Positions 1 through 13,625 are shown, counted from the first letter of the stretch. The stretch is 64,000 bases of DNA from Hirsutella rhossiliensis (GCF_020360975.1 NW_025408676.1:2914001-2978000), one strand, 5' to 3'. Made by a program: numbers and translations. The notes: generated from the sequence alone by a model not told the origin.

Positions 1-2359
1 CACCCTGAATGGCGAGGCCGAAGCCAGCAGCACCAATGCCGCCAAAGCTGGACTGGTACTGGTGGCCACGTCGCTCGCCCTCGCTGCCGTTGCTTCCTGG
101 GACGCTGCTGGGGCTGGTGCCGCCGTTCTCGAAGCCCGGGGCCAAGACAGGCAAGCTGACCGCTCGGCTGTGCTGGCCGCGGGGGCCTGGCGCGAGCAGC
201 CCGCCAATGGTAGTCGGGCCTGAGGTTGCGGCGTTGGCAACATAACCGTTTGAGATGCTCGCCGACTGCCCGTGACCGCCCATCTGGCCTTGCTGAGGCA
301 TCTCCAAGTCGTTGGGCGACGACTGAGCCGTGTTGAAGAGTATATTCTGTTGCACAACCAAGGGGTGCTGACCCTGGTGCTGGTGCTGATGTTGCACTTG
401 CTGCGATACTTGGCTTAGGTAGACGGTGAGGGGGTTACTGGAAGCATTGAAGAGGACAGCCGATTGCTGAGGAGTGTTGCCGTTCGGGGGCGAACCGCCG
501 TTCTGGGACCCGTTGGTCGGGGGAGAAGGCACCCCGTCGCCTCGAGGCGAGTGGTTCTGCTGCATTTGCCGGGGAGGATTGCCGCAGCGGTCTTTCCCAA
601 AGTTGACCTTGTATTTCTTGTACTCGTCCCTGCCGCGGATGGCCTCAATGGCCTTGATGGCATTGGCAATGTTGGTAAAGTTGACAAAGGCGCAGCTCTT
701 TTCGCGTAGCGTGTTGACAAGCTCAATTTCGCCGTACTCGGAAAAGTCCTGGCGGAGGCGCTCCTCAGTCCACGTCTCGTCCAGGTTGCCGACGTACACA
801 TTGCGCGAGGCTCCGCCGCTGACGGCCAGGGCAATGGCCGGAGGCAGGGCGCCAGAGTGCTTGCCCCATCCAATCTTGAGTCTGCGGTTGTGAATCATGA
901 GGCCCTGGAGGTTGCTGAGGGCGTAGAAGGAGGCGGCTGCTGTAGGGTCGATGAAGGTGACGAAGCAAATGTGCTTGTCCGGAATGTAGCGGATGTGATG
1001 CAGCAGACCGCCCCTGACGACGTTGCAAATCTCCTCAATCGTGGTCTCGGGATGAATATTGCCGAGGTATATCGTGCGGTTGCCCAAGTTGTTGATGCCA
1101 CCGGCAGTCGTCGCGACGGCGGCAGCCGCGACAGACTGCTGAGCCAGAGCATTGGAGATGAGGTCTCGGTCAGCGCCAGTCAACATGTGCGCATACCCAG
1201 GAGCGATGCCGAGGTACTGGGCGGCGTTCTGCTGCTGCGTCTTGGAGACGTAGGCACATCTGTCCTTGCCATAGTAGACACGGCGGGGTGCCTGCCACTT
1301 GGGCTCTTGAGGCAGCTGGGACACGGCCTTGATGGCATTGGCAATGGAGAGATAATGAACAAAGGCAATGTTCTTCTCTCGCACGAGCTTGATGGTGTCG
1401 ACGGCCCCAAATTTGGCGAGATCCTCGCGCAGCTCCTCGTCGGAAATGTCCTCGGGCAGGTTGCCGAGATAGACGTTGCGAGAGGCACCGCTCTGCTGGA
1501 CGGCCAGTGCAACAGAGGTAGGTACCTGAGAGGGCTTGCCCCAGCCGACCTTGATGTCCTGGCCTTTGATGCAGAGCTTTTTCAAGATGGCATCGGAGTG
1601 AAAGTGGGTGGCGGAGCTGGCGTCGAGAAAGGAGATGAAGGCGCAGTTCTTGTCGGGCAAGAGACGGACAGACTCGATCTGACCGCTCCGAACGTGACCC
1701 AGGATTTCCTCGGCCGAGGTGTCCGGGGGAATGTTGCCGAGATAGACAGTCCGGCTGGTGCCAGTGACAACGCCGGATCCCATCGAGACCGGTGAAGCGG
1801 GCTGCATGGGCGTCTGGATGTTGAAACCGCCGGTCGGCGACTGAGGCGGGTAAAACTGAGGGGCACCATACGTGGACGGGGAGACGATTGCCTGGTAGGA
1901 CTGGGACGAGATGCTCTGCTGGACAGGGCTCGACATGCCCCCGTTGTGCAACTGACTGCCTCCGTGCGGCTGCTGCTGTGCCTGCTGAAAACCCGACAGG
2001 CTCTGAAACTGAGGGCTGCCAAAGGCGGCAGGGCTGCCGGGCTGGAACGGGCTTCCGAGGAGGAGCTGGGAGGGCAGCAGAGGGGTGAACTGCATGTCGA
2101 AGCCCGTGCCCGGGGTCGTCATGTCGTTTGCGTGAGACACCGGAGCTTGCTGGCTCTGATTGACGGCCTGGGTGTTGAGAGGCGGCACGTTGCCTCGGCG
2201 AGGGTGGCGGTCAGCGAAGCCCGTCACGTTGGAGGCAAAGGCGCCGTGCGAGAAGCCGGTGTCGCCGAAAGACGGCTTCGAGGCATGGCCCTGCTGGAAG
2301 CGGTTGGCGGCGTTGGCACCGGGACCGCCCTGGCCAACGGATCCTTCAAGGTCTTGCAT
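1..2359 (-). CDS. Four-RRM RNA-binding protein, Nrd1-like (3' end beyond the left edge)
   Basis: One uninterrupted frame reads leftward from an ATG at 2359 to the window edge, giving 786 codons with no stop seen. The first ~195 residues are low-complexity and rich in Q, G, S and P. Four RNA recognition motifs follow, starting near residues 200 (SRTVYLGNIPP), 295 (SRNVYLGNLPED), 427 (NRTIYLGNIHPE) and 520 (SRNVYVGNLDET), each with RNP-like sequence. A Q/S/G-rich tail then runs off the edge. Four RRMs spaced this way fit the fungal Nrd1 (negative regulator of differentiation) type, which binds mRNAs and restrains differentiation in fission yeast; that role is family knowledge. The frame stays open a few codons upstream of 2359, so a spliced upstream start is possible. 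Large antisense frames over this gene are shadows. Confidence 0.85.
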   Translation of the reverse strand, partial: MQDLEGSVGQGGPGANAANRFQQGHASKPSFGDTGFSHGAFASNVTGFADRHPRRGNVPPLNTQAVNQSQQAPVSHANDMTTPGTGFDMQFTPLLPSQLLLGSPFQPGSPAAFGSPQFQSLSGFQQAQQQPHGGSQLHNGGMSSPVQQSISSQSYQAIVSPSTYGAPQFYPPQSPTGGFNIQTPMQPASPVSMGSGVVTGTSRTVYLGNIPPDTSAEEILGHVRSGQIESVRLLPDKNCAFISFLDASSATHFHSDAILKKLCIKGQDIKVGWGKPSQVPTSVALAVQQSGASRNVYLGNLPEDISDEELREDLAKFGAVDTIKLVREKNIAFVHYLSIANAIKAVSQLPQEPKWQAPRRVYYGKDRCAYVSKTQQQNAAQYLGIAPGYAHMLTGADRDLISNALAQQSVAAAAVATTAGGINNLGNRTIYLGNIHPETTIEEICNVVRGGLLHHIRYIPDKHICFVTFIDPTAAASFYALSNLQGLMIHNRRLKIGWGKHSGALPPAIALAVSGGASRNVYVGNLDETWTEERLRQDFSEYGEIELVNTLREKSCAFVNFTNIANAIKAIEAIRGRDEYKKYKVNFGKDRCGNPPRQMQQNHSPRGDGVPSPPTNGSQNGGSPPNGNTPQQSAVLFNASSNPLTVYLSQVSQQVQHQHQHQGQHPLVVQQNILFNTAQSSPNDLEMPQQGQMGGHGQSASISNGYVANAATSGPTTIGGLLAPGPRGQHSRAVSLPVLAPGFENGGTSPSSVPGSNGSEGERRGHQYQSSFGGIGAAGFGLAIQG

Positions 2360-5300
2360 GCCTAGCAAGTGAGGGGGGACAAGCGAGTCCCGCCCGGGGT
2401 GCGATAGGACAGCCGTTTTGAAGGATTGGACGTGCCCGCAAAAGGCACGAAAGGGATCCGGGAGAAGAGGAAGGCAAGGAGGCCGTTTGTTCGTTGCTTG
2501 CTAGCTCGAATCAGGAGAAGGTCGTGAGAAGGGTCGATTAAGCCCGCAACCGAGCAACAAGGAATACCGTCGAAGCAGCCGAGACGAGAAGCAACGGATC
2601 GTGTAGAAGGGCGCAACGCCGACGGCTCAAGAATAGAGCAAGCTGGGGTACGTATGCACGGTAGTTTTGATGAATAGGATGGTCGAAGCGTCAATCGTGT
2701 AGAAAGGCAAGGGTAGGTCAACGTCGGGAACGAAGATTCGAGCCGGCAGGCAGCGACGGGGACGAGAAGTCTGGTCGAAAGTAATGGACGATGCAAAAGG
2801 CTCTGCTGCGAGGGTCGGAAGGACGCGAGCAGCGGCGGATATTTGGATCTTGGAGAGGGCGTGGAACGCGAGCCAAGCGAATATGACTTGATGAAGTTGA
2901 AAGAAGAATGAAATAGGCGGAACGAGCGTAGACGAAAGGTTAGACAAGAGTCGAGGAGTCAGAAGCAGGCAACGACGAGGAGCTGCATCTGGAGCAGAGC
3001 AGGGACACTCGCAGAGACCAGAGTCGAAGAGAAAAAAAAGGATGAATGAAGAAGAATGAGATGAAGCGCGCAAGAAACGGCGGGCAGAGGTCGACGGAAG
3101 GGGATTGGCCGGCTAGTAAGAGTCGGCTCGAGTAGATGTACCTGGGCAGGGGATAAGTACCAAGGTACTTACGTAGGTATGGTAGGAAAGGGAGTCTGGA
3201 GTACTCCGTACTGTATCTTGCCTTTGGCGGGCGAGGGACGGAGTGGATCCAAGGGTCAGGGGGGCGTGTTGAATAAGGGGGTTTTTCTTCTCTTGAGAAC
3301 CGGAAGGGACGAGGGACAGCACCGGAAACACAGACGGCGCACAGTACGAATAAAGGCACGGCATCCTCCCAGACACGGTGCCGCACGTACTTTACCGAAT
3401 GGAACCCCGTCCTGCAGTGGCTTGCTTGCTCTGTGGAGATGGGGGAGGCTCTGTCTGGCTACCATACCTCCGTACCAAGAGACACCAAAAAAGGTCAGTG
3501 TACACACGAGGACGGCGGGCAGCCAAGGCAGATTCCGAGTCGATTGGCCCGAGAGAAAGGGGGAGAGTGCCCTGGGTGCCATGATGCGGTTGTAAGGTTT
3601 ATGCTCAGGCACAGGCACAAAGTCCAGACGGATGCGCACAAGTCAAGGCACCGACGGCTACTAGTGGCCGACACATATCTAGGCACTCATGCCTCGCGGC
3701 AAGAGACACATGATGCCGTTATGCAAACGCTTGCACTGTCCACGACCGGCAGGGGTCGAAGAAATTACGGGCAGAGGTGCGAATAGGGGCTCGCGATGAG
3801 CTCCTGAGGTACTTGCGCTTGCCCAATCAGCCAATTGCTTCTGTCGGTGAGGTGGTGCATTTCCAGCATTTCCAGGCACAGTGTCGAGGCCAATGCCTGA
3901 CCGCACCCAGCAGCTACCCGGCGGGCACATTCTCGTGCACGCTGCACTGCACTGGTAGTAGCGCCTTGGCAGTCAAGGGGCACGCATCAGTGGGCTAGGT
4001 ACCTAGGCTAGGTACTAAGCCGTGTATGTACCTAGTAGAAAACTCAATAAAGGTGGGGGCGGACAGTTGGAATTGGTAGTGGTGGTGGTTGAAATGAGCC
4101 CCTGGCAGGGGAAAGGGAAGGAAGGGGGTTTGAGGGCTCGCCCGTCTTGGTACTGATGAATCTCTAGGTACTTTGGACACACTGTGCCTGGCATGCAGAG
4201 GTAAACGGCACAGGGCGAGAATGATCACGCGAGTAATGACCCGCCTTCCTCGGTTTCCTCTCTCTTGTTTCCTTTTTCTGGGACAGAGGGCAAATAATGA
4301 GAGCGATATGTGCGGACTGGTCTCATGGCCATCTCCGGCGAGGCGAGGCCCAGGGGCTTGCTCTCCGCCCAAGCAAGTACCGGTACCTACCCGCGCCAGA
4401 AAAGCCCAACGCAACGGGTACGGATACAGTACTCCGTACTGTCTGTCCTAATTATCTGCACGTCAGCTCTGGCAGAGAGGACAGACAAAGAAAGCAGGAT
4501 TCGTAGGGGCTACTCGCGTGCATGACCCTTTATGCCTGTCATGATGTACATGACTGATAAGGGAAGTAGTTCCGGCGCCCTACCAACAAGCACTCTCAAC
4601 TTACTTGCCTGCCGACTCGAGAGGCCGACAATGTGCCATGCGCCCTCGGGTCTTCCGAGATTCCCAGCCATCATGGATGGCTTCGGCCCATCAAGGCAAC
4701 AAAGGGAGCGGGTGGCTCATGTTCCCGAGTCGAGGAGAAAGGAGATCCGTGTCCTAGACCTGCGTACGGAGTAGGGACAATAGAAGAGTGATGCCATCAT
4801 CCATCGTCACCGGGTTGCCCCTAAGCCTACGTGTGTAGCCCGGCACGTGCCATGCTCAGTGCGCCCACGCAGCTTTTATTGCCCCCGAAGCAGGCGGTCG
4901 TTGCTCTCTATGCGTGTCCCAGTTTGGCGAGGCAATCCGGGCTTCTCTGCTTCCCATGTACTGTGAAAGCCCCCGTGCGTCTGTGCTTTACTCGTACGCA
5001 AACAAGAGCAGCCTTTGGAGGTGGCAAGGGTCTTTCTTTCTCTCTCTCTTTTTTGGGGGGGGTTTCGACAGCCGTCAGTCCATCTGATTCTGATCCCTGC
5101 AGGCAATCTCGACGTAATGCGTGTCTATGTGCGCCAAGCAAGATTCGTATAGACTCGCAAATCCACCCTTGGCCAGTCATGCATGGAGCACGACAAAATC
5201 CACGACACGAGCGTGTATGCCGAAGCGACTCATGCCACCGGGGCGTTTCAAGATCGACCTGTGTTTGCGAAATACCCCGAATGGGATAGCCATCAAGACG

Positions 5301-7188
5301 AGCTGTACACCAATACCAAGTATGCCTTGTCTTGTGGATGCTGCTTTTGCTGCCAACAAGTCAGTCCACAGGGTACAGTGCAGCGACGAGGCCCAACATG
5401 ACGTCGAGACGAGGGCTGAGCACTGTGGCGGCATCTTCAAGCCTCCCCTAGTCCCCGTGCCCGTGCCCCATGTTTCTGGCGCTAGAAGACGCGGATGCTC
5501 CCTTTTGGGCGACCGGGGCAAGGGGCGGCTGCTTCACCACGGCCGTGGGGGCATTCGAGAGGCGGCTGGCTTCGACTCAACCTCTGCGCGTGCTCGCCCA
5601 AGCTGGACAGGCACTCCAGGGCCTGCCTCGGGTGTCATCCCGTTAATATCTCCTATCCGTACAGTAGTCCGTAGAGGGCAGGCCTGCGCTGCGGCACATA
5701 CATATATGATATATGGCCTCTATTTCCGTACTTGGTATAAGTTATGTCCGTACGCGAGGGAAAGACGAGCAAAAGAGGTTGCCCGTGAGCGTGTCTCGGC
5801 GCCGGCCCTGAGACTTGTACCGTCTTCCGGCCAAGGTTCTAGACATCGCAGAGCTACAGTAGAGGCTCATTTTCATCGCCACTATGCTCATGCTCGTGGA
5901 ACTAGGAGGTCGACGACGGACTGCGAGCCCGCCCTCTCGACATGCGGCGTTGCTTGGGTGGAACGAGCTTCCAGACGCCCCCTTTTTCCTGGTGCATGTC
6001 CAAAGAACAGCAGGTAAGTAGGTAGCTTACTTAAGGAGGTACGTACCTATGATTACCTACAGTGCAGTACGGATACAGGACAGGACAGTACGGAGTACAT
6101 GCTTCGGGCCTCTCCCTTGAATCCCTTGAAGGGGGCGGAAAGGGGACATGTGGGGATGGGGTGAGTCGAGCATCTACAGCGGGACGCCCCCCAAAACTGT
6201 AACCTACATATGAGGGCCCGCCGTGTGCACAGTGCGGGAGAGCCCTTCTTCTATGAAAACCTCGGAAAGTCACGATGGCTTCCCTAGAGCTACCGTACAC
6301 ACACGCAGGGCTGGCGAGTCGCAGAGACCGAGTAACGGAGCAGAAGAACAGAAGATGAAACAAGGCCCAAGTACGACCTTTTTCCTTCTCATCGACCGTC
6401 GCAGAGGGCTGCAAATCACACACTTTGGGGGGTTCGTCGCAAAAGCCCCGGCCCTGCTTCCGTCGGCCGTTCCGAGAGAGACGAGGCACAGTTCGAAAGC
6501 CAGCCGCTGATGGAAGCTGCCGAATACCACCTCGAGTCGACCAGGCGAAACCACTTCCGATGCGTGTCGAGCCCCTAATCGTCCCCACTTCCGTCTGCCT
6601 TCCAGTTCCAGGTGTCGAGAGGCACCTTCTTCCTTTGCATGCTTGCTTGGCAGAGGTGACGGCGCCAATACCCGCTTCTCTCAACCTCCCCCAGACGTTG
6701 TCCCCAGACGTCATCCCCAGACTGGGCATCATCCCCCAGATGGCCGAGCAGAAACGAACTTGTTACATCGACGGCCGCCAAGCTTGTCGCTTTCTCACAG
6801 TCCCGCCCGTCCGATGCTCCTCCACGTTTCGCCGTATTCCTTGTCGACAAACACGGCCGTCCAAACTCATTCACGTGCCCCTGCTCCATAACGTGTGCAC
6901 ATACGCGTCCATGCGGTGGCTTGCCCGAGCTTGGGTCCTCTTTTCTTTAGCTCTGCCACTACCAAGTACCGTCTGCGACATCCGCCCTTTCTCGTCAGCC
7001 TCAGCGACTAGGCCCGGCAAATACGTCCGCCCGACTCCTCACAATCCTGTGTGTCCCATGGCAGCAGCGTCAATTCCGAGCCTCTGAATCTACTCTCTAT
7101 ATTTCATAGTCGTGGCCGGCCCAACACCCCAGACAATGGCCTCGAACAGCTTCGTCACCTCGGCAAAAGTCGCCCTCGCCCTGTGCCC
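2360..7188. other. Gene-poor spacer of 4.8 kb
   Basis: No reading frame here resembles a known family, and the longer ones (5121-6017 plus, 6031-6732 minus, 6425-7087 plus) have the biased R/P/S/A composition of chance frames in G+C-rich DNA. The part next to 2360 is probably the 5' leader and promoter of the RRM gene. Repeated short motifs are scattered through it: TACTCCGTA or its complement at 3202, 4430, 4765 and 6089, and TACCTAGGTA-like tracts at about 3140-3180, 3995-4035 and 6014-6050. Confidence 0.6.
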
Positions 7189-9019
7189 TCACGGCTTGCA
7201 GCGCCCCATGTATCGGGGATACAGGCACGTCGTCCGCACAGTGTGCTGGGCGGCCATCCACGCGAGGAAGCGCTCCAGGCCCAACCCGTAGCCGCCGTGA
7301 GGCGACGTGCCGTACCTGTCGAGGATATCAGTACATCTCTTCTGCCCCGGCTTCCTTCACAAGGGCCTCGACTCACTTGCGTTGATCCGTGTACCAGTAG
7401 TAGTCCTTGGCCGGGATGCCCTGCTTGTCGTACGCCGCCAGCAGCTCCTCATAGCCCTCCATCCTCATGGAGCCGCCGACAATCTCTCCGACGCCGGGCA
7501 TCAGGCAGTCGACGCTCTCCGTCACCCGCACGTCGCTCGGGTCCTTTTTCATGTAAAAGGCCTTGATCTCGACGGGAAAGTGCGTGAGGAAAATGGGCCG
7601 GTTGATGGCATCCGTCATCCTGCGCTCGGCCGCCTCGGCAATGTCGTCGCCAAAGACGTGCGGGTTGCCCTCCTCGTTGGGGATGGGGGGGTCCTGCTTG
7701 TTGAGCCACTCAATGGCGTCCGAGTACTTCATGCGCATAAAGGGCCGCGACGGCCGGCTGAAGCTGGGGTTGAGCTCCTTGAGGAGGGCCGCCATCTCGG
7801 CGTCGTCGAGCACCGTGTCGATGACGCGGCAGATGATGTCCTCGAGGTGCACCAGGAGGTCGTCAAAGTCGACAAAGTCGAGCTCGGCCTCGACGTGCGT
7901 GTACTCGGACAAGTGGCGCCTGGTCAGGCTCTTCTCGGCGCGAAACGACTTTTCAATGCAGTAGACATTGCCGAGGCTGGGCAGGACCGTCTCGAGGTAG
8001 AGCTGCGAGGACTGGGTGAGGTAGGCCTTTTCCTCGTAGTAGGGCACGGTGAAGAGCGTGGCGCCGCCCTCGACCTGCGTCTGCACCAGGGCCGGGGGCG
8101 ACACCTTGACAAACTTCATGTCGTGGTAGGCCTTGATAAAGGCCCACTCGACGTGGGCGCGCAGCTTCATGAGGGCCGAGGCGTTGTCGCCGCGCAGCAC
8201 CAGGTGCCGGTTGTCGAGCATCTGCTGGTCCCACTGGTTCTGCGTCGACGACACCTTGTTGGTAATGGCCTCGTCGTCGCCGGGCGAGGTGCCAATGACC
8301 TGGTAGTAGTCGACGTGCAGCTCGCGGTTGTCGGGGGCCTGCTGGCCGGCGGGCACCTCGCGCATCTCGCCGAAGAGGGTCAGCGAGGTGCCCTGGGCAA
8401 AGGTCAAGGCGTCGTACGTCTTGGTCAGGTCGCCCGCCTGCAAGACGCACTGCAGGTGGCCGCCGCCGTCGACGAGGGTGATAAAAGTGGCCTGCTTCTG
8501 GGCGCGCAGCCGGTGGATGCGGCCCGAGACGCGGACTCGGGAGCCCTCGCGGCCGGCGCCGTCGCCCAGCGCGACGCCCTTGTCGGCAATGGTCATATTG
8601 ACGGCCTTGGGCAGCGAGGCGTCCTCGGCGAGCACAATCTTCTTGGAGGCCTCGAGGTTGTCGAGGCGTTGCTGCCTGCGGGCGTCCTCGGCGGCCTGGG
8701 CCTGCTGCTGCTTGACCAGCTTCTTCCTGTGCACATCGAGGGCGCTCTGGGCCTTTTTGACGGCGCTCTTGGCGGGCTCCTTCCACGCCAGCCGGGCCGC
8801 CGGGTCCTCGTCCGGGCCCAGGGCGCCCGTGACGGAGGCGCGGACAAGGTACTGGGCGGCCGGGCGGTCGACGTTCTGGATGTAGGCGTAGGCGAGCGAC
8901 TTCCAGGGCTTGGCCTCTGAGCCGTCGGCGGCCGCGTCGTCGGCGCCCGAGTCGGTGTCGACGTAGAACTTGTCGGCGCCGCCCTTGACGCGGTGAGCGA
9001 GCTCCTGCACAGCTGCCAT
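7189..9019 (-). CDS. DED81: Asparaginyl-tRNA synthetase, cytosolic
   Basis: The coding sequence is complement(join(7189..7315,7377..9019)), 589 residues, with one intron (GTGAGT..CTCGACAG) that splits a lysine codon. The product charges tRNA-Asn with asparagine in the cytosol. A charged N-terminal extension rich in K, Q and A (about residues 1-150) precedes an OB-fold anticodon-binding domain ([13 protein letters not shown] near 163). A class II catalytic core follows, with motif 2 around [21 protein letters not shown] and motif 3 [11 protein letters not shown] carried by the small second exon. The protein ends in [10 protein letters not shown], as eukaryotic AsnRS enzymes do. Length and architecture match the family. 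A 537-codon frame on the opposite strand is a coding shadow. Start choice: the ATG at 9019 follows a C/T-rich leader. Confidence 0.95.
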
Positions 9020-9534
9020 TGTGAGGTGAGGGGCGAGAGGTGGGTAGGCAATGGGCGAGCAGAGGCGGCAGAGGCACGTCTTGACGAAGCGTGTACGAGC
9101 GTCGGCTGGAGCCCGTGGGCGAGAGTGCGTGTGCTGAGCGCCGACGAGGAGTGAGGCCCGGGAAAGAAAGGTGGGATGGCGGGGTCGAGGGTCGAGAGGG
9201 TCGGGGGTACATACAAGTAGTAGGTAAACTGGTATTACTTACCTAGGTAGGTACCGGGTAGCCAACTCACACACAGCACGGTGAACAATGGCGGCAATTG
9301 GTGGTGACTCAACACGCAAACAGAACTCATACAGCAACGACGCTGCGACATCGGCCTTTGCCTGACGCACCGTCTATCCTCGTTTCCCAACGACAGTCGG
9401 TGCCCCTTGCAGCCCTTGCAGGGAGGGCCTCCTCACACATGTCTTGGCCTCCCAAGAAGAGGGGGGATCTCGACGACTTGCCTTGCCCCCATGATGCAAG
9501 AGAGAGAGACACAACTAATCGTCATTTGCCTCCC

Positions 9535-11011
9535 CTACAGCTCGTCCCTGCCACTCGACCGGCCTTTGTCCTCGAGAACGCGCTTGACCATGGACGTGAG
9601 CACCTCGTAGACGACCTGCGCCGCCGCCAGCGCCGTCTCCTCGCCGCGGCCCTGGTACGCCGGCGACACCTCGACCACGTCGGCGCCCACCACGTTGAGC
9701 CCCTCGATGCCGCGCAGCACCCGGATCAGCTCCCGCGTCGTCCACCCCCCGGGCTCCGGCGTCCCCGTCCCGGGCGCAAACGCCGGGTCCAGCACGTCAA
9801 TGTCCACCGACAGGTACACGGGGTCCTCGGTGCCCAGCGCCTGCATGATGCCCGCCACGATGCCCGCCGTGCCGCGCTCGTCGATGTCGTCGGCCGCGAA
9901 CCGGATCCAGTTCTGCGACCCGTCGTCGTCGTAGTCGGCCCACGCCGAGCCGCTGAGCCGCGTCCGCAGGCCCGCGTGCACCGACGGCTCCGACGTCGAG
10001 TTGGACAGCAGGCCCTCGCGCTTGGCCATCCAGAACATGGAGCCGTGCGTGAACTGCGTGGCGCCCCAGTGCGACGGGTATGCCTCGGGATTCCACGTAT
10101 CGAGATGCGCTGCAATCGCCAGTCAGCCCCGCTGAGTTGACACGCCGCTGTTGACTGCTGGGCTTCTCACCGTCAAAATGAAGCACCCGGACCGGCCGTC
10201 CGTAAACGTGGTTCAGGGCCCTCAGCGCAGGCAGTGTCAGACTGTGGTCGCCGCCGAGCGTCACCATCCTGGGCTTGGGGCTCAGCGCCGACACCGACGC
10301 CCGCTCGCCCAGACTCTTCAGGGCCTGCGTCATCTGCTCGCGAGCAATGTTGTTGTCAAAGGGCGTGATGGGGATGTCTCCGCAGTCGACAATCTTGGCC
10401 CAGCTCTGGTACGGGTTGATGCCGGCCCGCGGGTTGAAGCCGCGAAAGGCCGTCTGCCGAGACGAAGCATGGCGGATGGCACGGGGGCCGAATCGGGCGC
10501 CTTTGAAGCTCTGCCGTCAGTCGCGAGGACAGGCCGAGGATGGGACGGGAGACCACGACGAAGGCCCGACAACAAGGGGGACGACCTGGGTGACGGACCT
10601 GGGCGAAACGTGACGGCCGTGTCAAATGGCGCGCCGATGATGGCAATGTCGTACCGCGCCCCTGGGTCCGTCAAGCACTTGACGTGCTCGAGATGCGCAA
10701 AGGACCCGATTCCCGAGAACCCCCACTGAGAGAAACGGCACGTACATGGTCAGCCTCAAGCTCGGCGTGTCGCCCCAGGAGCTCCAACGGGTAGGCAGGC
10801 ATCCAGGGCGGAACCACGCTGTGTTCCCCAGACCAGGCCGGCGGGTGCTGTGCGTGTGTAGACTCACCTCGGCGCCCCATTTCGCCTCGAGCTCGGCCAG
10901 CTCCTCTTTTGACCATTCCTTGTCGTCGTCGTCGTGCTTCCCGTGCCCGTGGCAAGCCGACGGCAGGCCACACCAGAGGAGCAGGCTCACGAGGGCGGCG
11001 GCAGACTTCAT
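9535..11011 (-). CDS. Agmatinase-type ureohydrolase with signal peptide
   Basis: The model is complement(join(9535..10109,10171..10500,10599..10725,10868..11011)), four exons and 391 residues. Ureohydrolases cleave agmatine to putrescine and urea using two Mn2+ ions. All metal-binding blocks are present: GGDHS near residue 176, DAHLDTW near 200 (split by intron 3, which restores the motif when removed) and [11 protein letters not shown] near 300. The first ~22 residues ([20 protein letters not shown]) form a typical secretory signal, and an H/D/K-rich stretch follows. The enzyme therefore probably enters the secretory pathway, as fungal secreted agmatinases do. Intron 2 uses a weak donor (GTCCGT) and an AAAG acceptor; this choice rebuilds the expected [13 protein letters not shown]. 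Substrate is assigned from family resemblance, and a different guanidino substrate cannot be excluded. Confidence 0.88.
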
Positions 11012-11119
11012 GGCTTGCCGTCAACTTGCCCGGCTCGGTGGATGCCGTGACGAGCGGTGTAGATGCAGTGAAATGCCAGGTCAAAGCTGAACAAGCGTTT
11101 ACTGAATGTGTGCGTGCGC

Positions 11120-11122
<3 letters not shown>

Positions 11123-11158
<36 letters not shown>
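11123..11158. repeat. (AG)n microsatellite
   Basis: An uninterrupted AG dinucleotide run of about 36 bases lies in the leader/promoter side of the agmatinase gene. Confidence 0.95.
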
Positions 11159-11160
<2 letters not shown>

Positions 11161-11930
11161 TGAGCAGAGCTGGGCGTATATGTTCACACTGTTGTCGTAG
11201 GAAAGTGTATGTATGTGCGTCTGCAGCGAGATAAATAATTATGTCAAGCCGCTCATTCAGACGCTCCCGGTCAATCGCAGCACGCGACACAGGCAAATGA
11301 AAAAGGGACCAAAGGCGGGCTTGTCCCTCCATCTGGACCCCTCGCCGGGAGAGGCGGCGGGAGTTGCGAGGGTCCGCGGACGCCGGGCCATGCATCAACC
11401 TCTGACGCCGGGTCCGGCACAAAGCCGAGGGAGGGGGAGGGGGCACCTGACATTGAATTGTGCCTAGTACATGGCCAAAGCTGTGTCTCCATTGTTCCAT
11501 TCATTAGCCGCCGGAGAGCATCATCGTCATGATGTTATCTCGGCCCGCCTCACTCACCAACGCCGCCCGAAATCATCGTGACCGTCAAATTGAATTGCAC
11601 TCCAATCGCCAAACTGTGCTATCGAAGCAGTCCGGCCTGCATGCATCGACATCTGCGAGGCCCCTCGCCCCCCCCTCTCTCCCCCCAAAGAATATAGAAC
11701 AAGTAATAAAGAGGCGGCACAACCGCCCACCGGGGATGCAGGCACAGCAGAAATCAGCCAAACACGCAAGGCCGCGCGCGGGGGAGGGGGGGGAAGAGGG
11801 AGGTTTCAAAGCCGCGGCGGCGGGCTCAGGCTACAGACGGCCTCTCTCTCGCCCCTATCCACGGCAAGTCACGCATCATCCAACCTGGTCTGCCGCTTCC
11901 TCGCCCGTGGTACAGCCAACAGTAGCATCT

Positions 11931-12099
11931 CGCTCTCTCTTCCGCTCTCTCTCGCTCTCTCGCTCTCTTTCTCTCTTTCTCTCTTTCTCTCTTTCTCTCT
12001 TTCTCTCTTTCTCTCTTTCTCTCTTTCTCTCTTTCTCTCTTTCTCTCTTGTTCTCTTGTTCTCTCGCTCTCGCGCTCTCTCGCTCTTCCCCCCCCCCTT
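11931..12099. repeat. Pyrimidine-rich tract with perfect 8-bp tandem array
   Basis: The unit CTCTCTTT is repeated ten times without error at 11963-12042, flanked by degenerate CTCTCG and CTTG units and a poly-C run. One strand is almost purely pyrimidine over about 170 bp. Confidence 0.95.
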
Positions 12100-12434
12100 T
12101 CTCCCACACGCACTCTCCCCTACATCTCATCCTCTCTCTCTCTCTCTCGGGGAGCCCGCCGCCGCACGCGAGCCGTCTCCAATCCACACAAAAACTCGAC
12201 AAGGCTAGGGTATCCGACGAGGGGAGAAGAATGCCGATTCGAGGTCCTGCCCATGCGCTCGGCCTCACCTAGCACTGCCACCTGCTCGTCCAGCTCGTCA
12301 TCCAATCCCGCCCAGCAAAACTCCCCCCGCTTCTAGCCATGCATGCCATGTTCGAGGCGGAGATGAAAGTACTGTATATCGAGGTATTTGCTAATTGTAT
12401 GTCGTCTTCCCGTTCTTCCTCTTCGTCGATTGGT

Positions 12435-13625
<1,191 letters not shown>

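Larger units (their letters stand above)
11012..12434. other. Spacer between agmatinase and CDC42 with microsatellites
   Basis: No supportable gene is present. The left part is the agmatinase leader and promoter, and the right part is the CDC42 3' region. It contains an (AG)n tract and a long C/T-rich array, listed separately. Frames across the C/T array give only R/E/K or L/S/F repeats and are not genes. Confidence 0.6.

Noticed and set aside
857..1795. 312-codon plus-strand frame opposite the RRM gene
   Set aside because: It mirrors the RRM repeats on the other strand and has no independent motif.
5121..6017. 298-codon plus-strand frame in the large left spacer
   Set aside because: Biased composition, no domain, interrupted by the dispersed motif sequences; chance frame.
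7307..8920. 537-codon plus-strand frame opposite asparaginyl-tRNA synthetase
   Set aside because: Antisense shadow of a G+C-rich coding sequence; repetitive V/L/G/D composition and no family resemblance.
11529..12272. 247-codon frame across the C/T-rich array
   Set aside because: Most of it translates the microsatellite (LSLSLF repeats).
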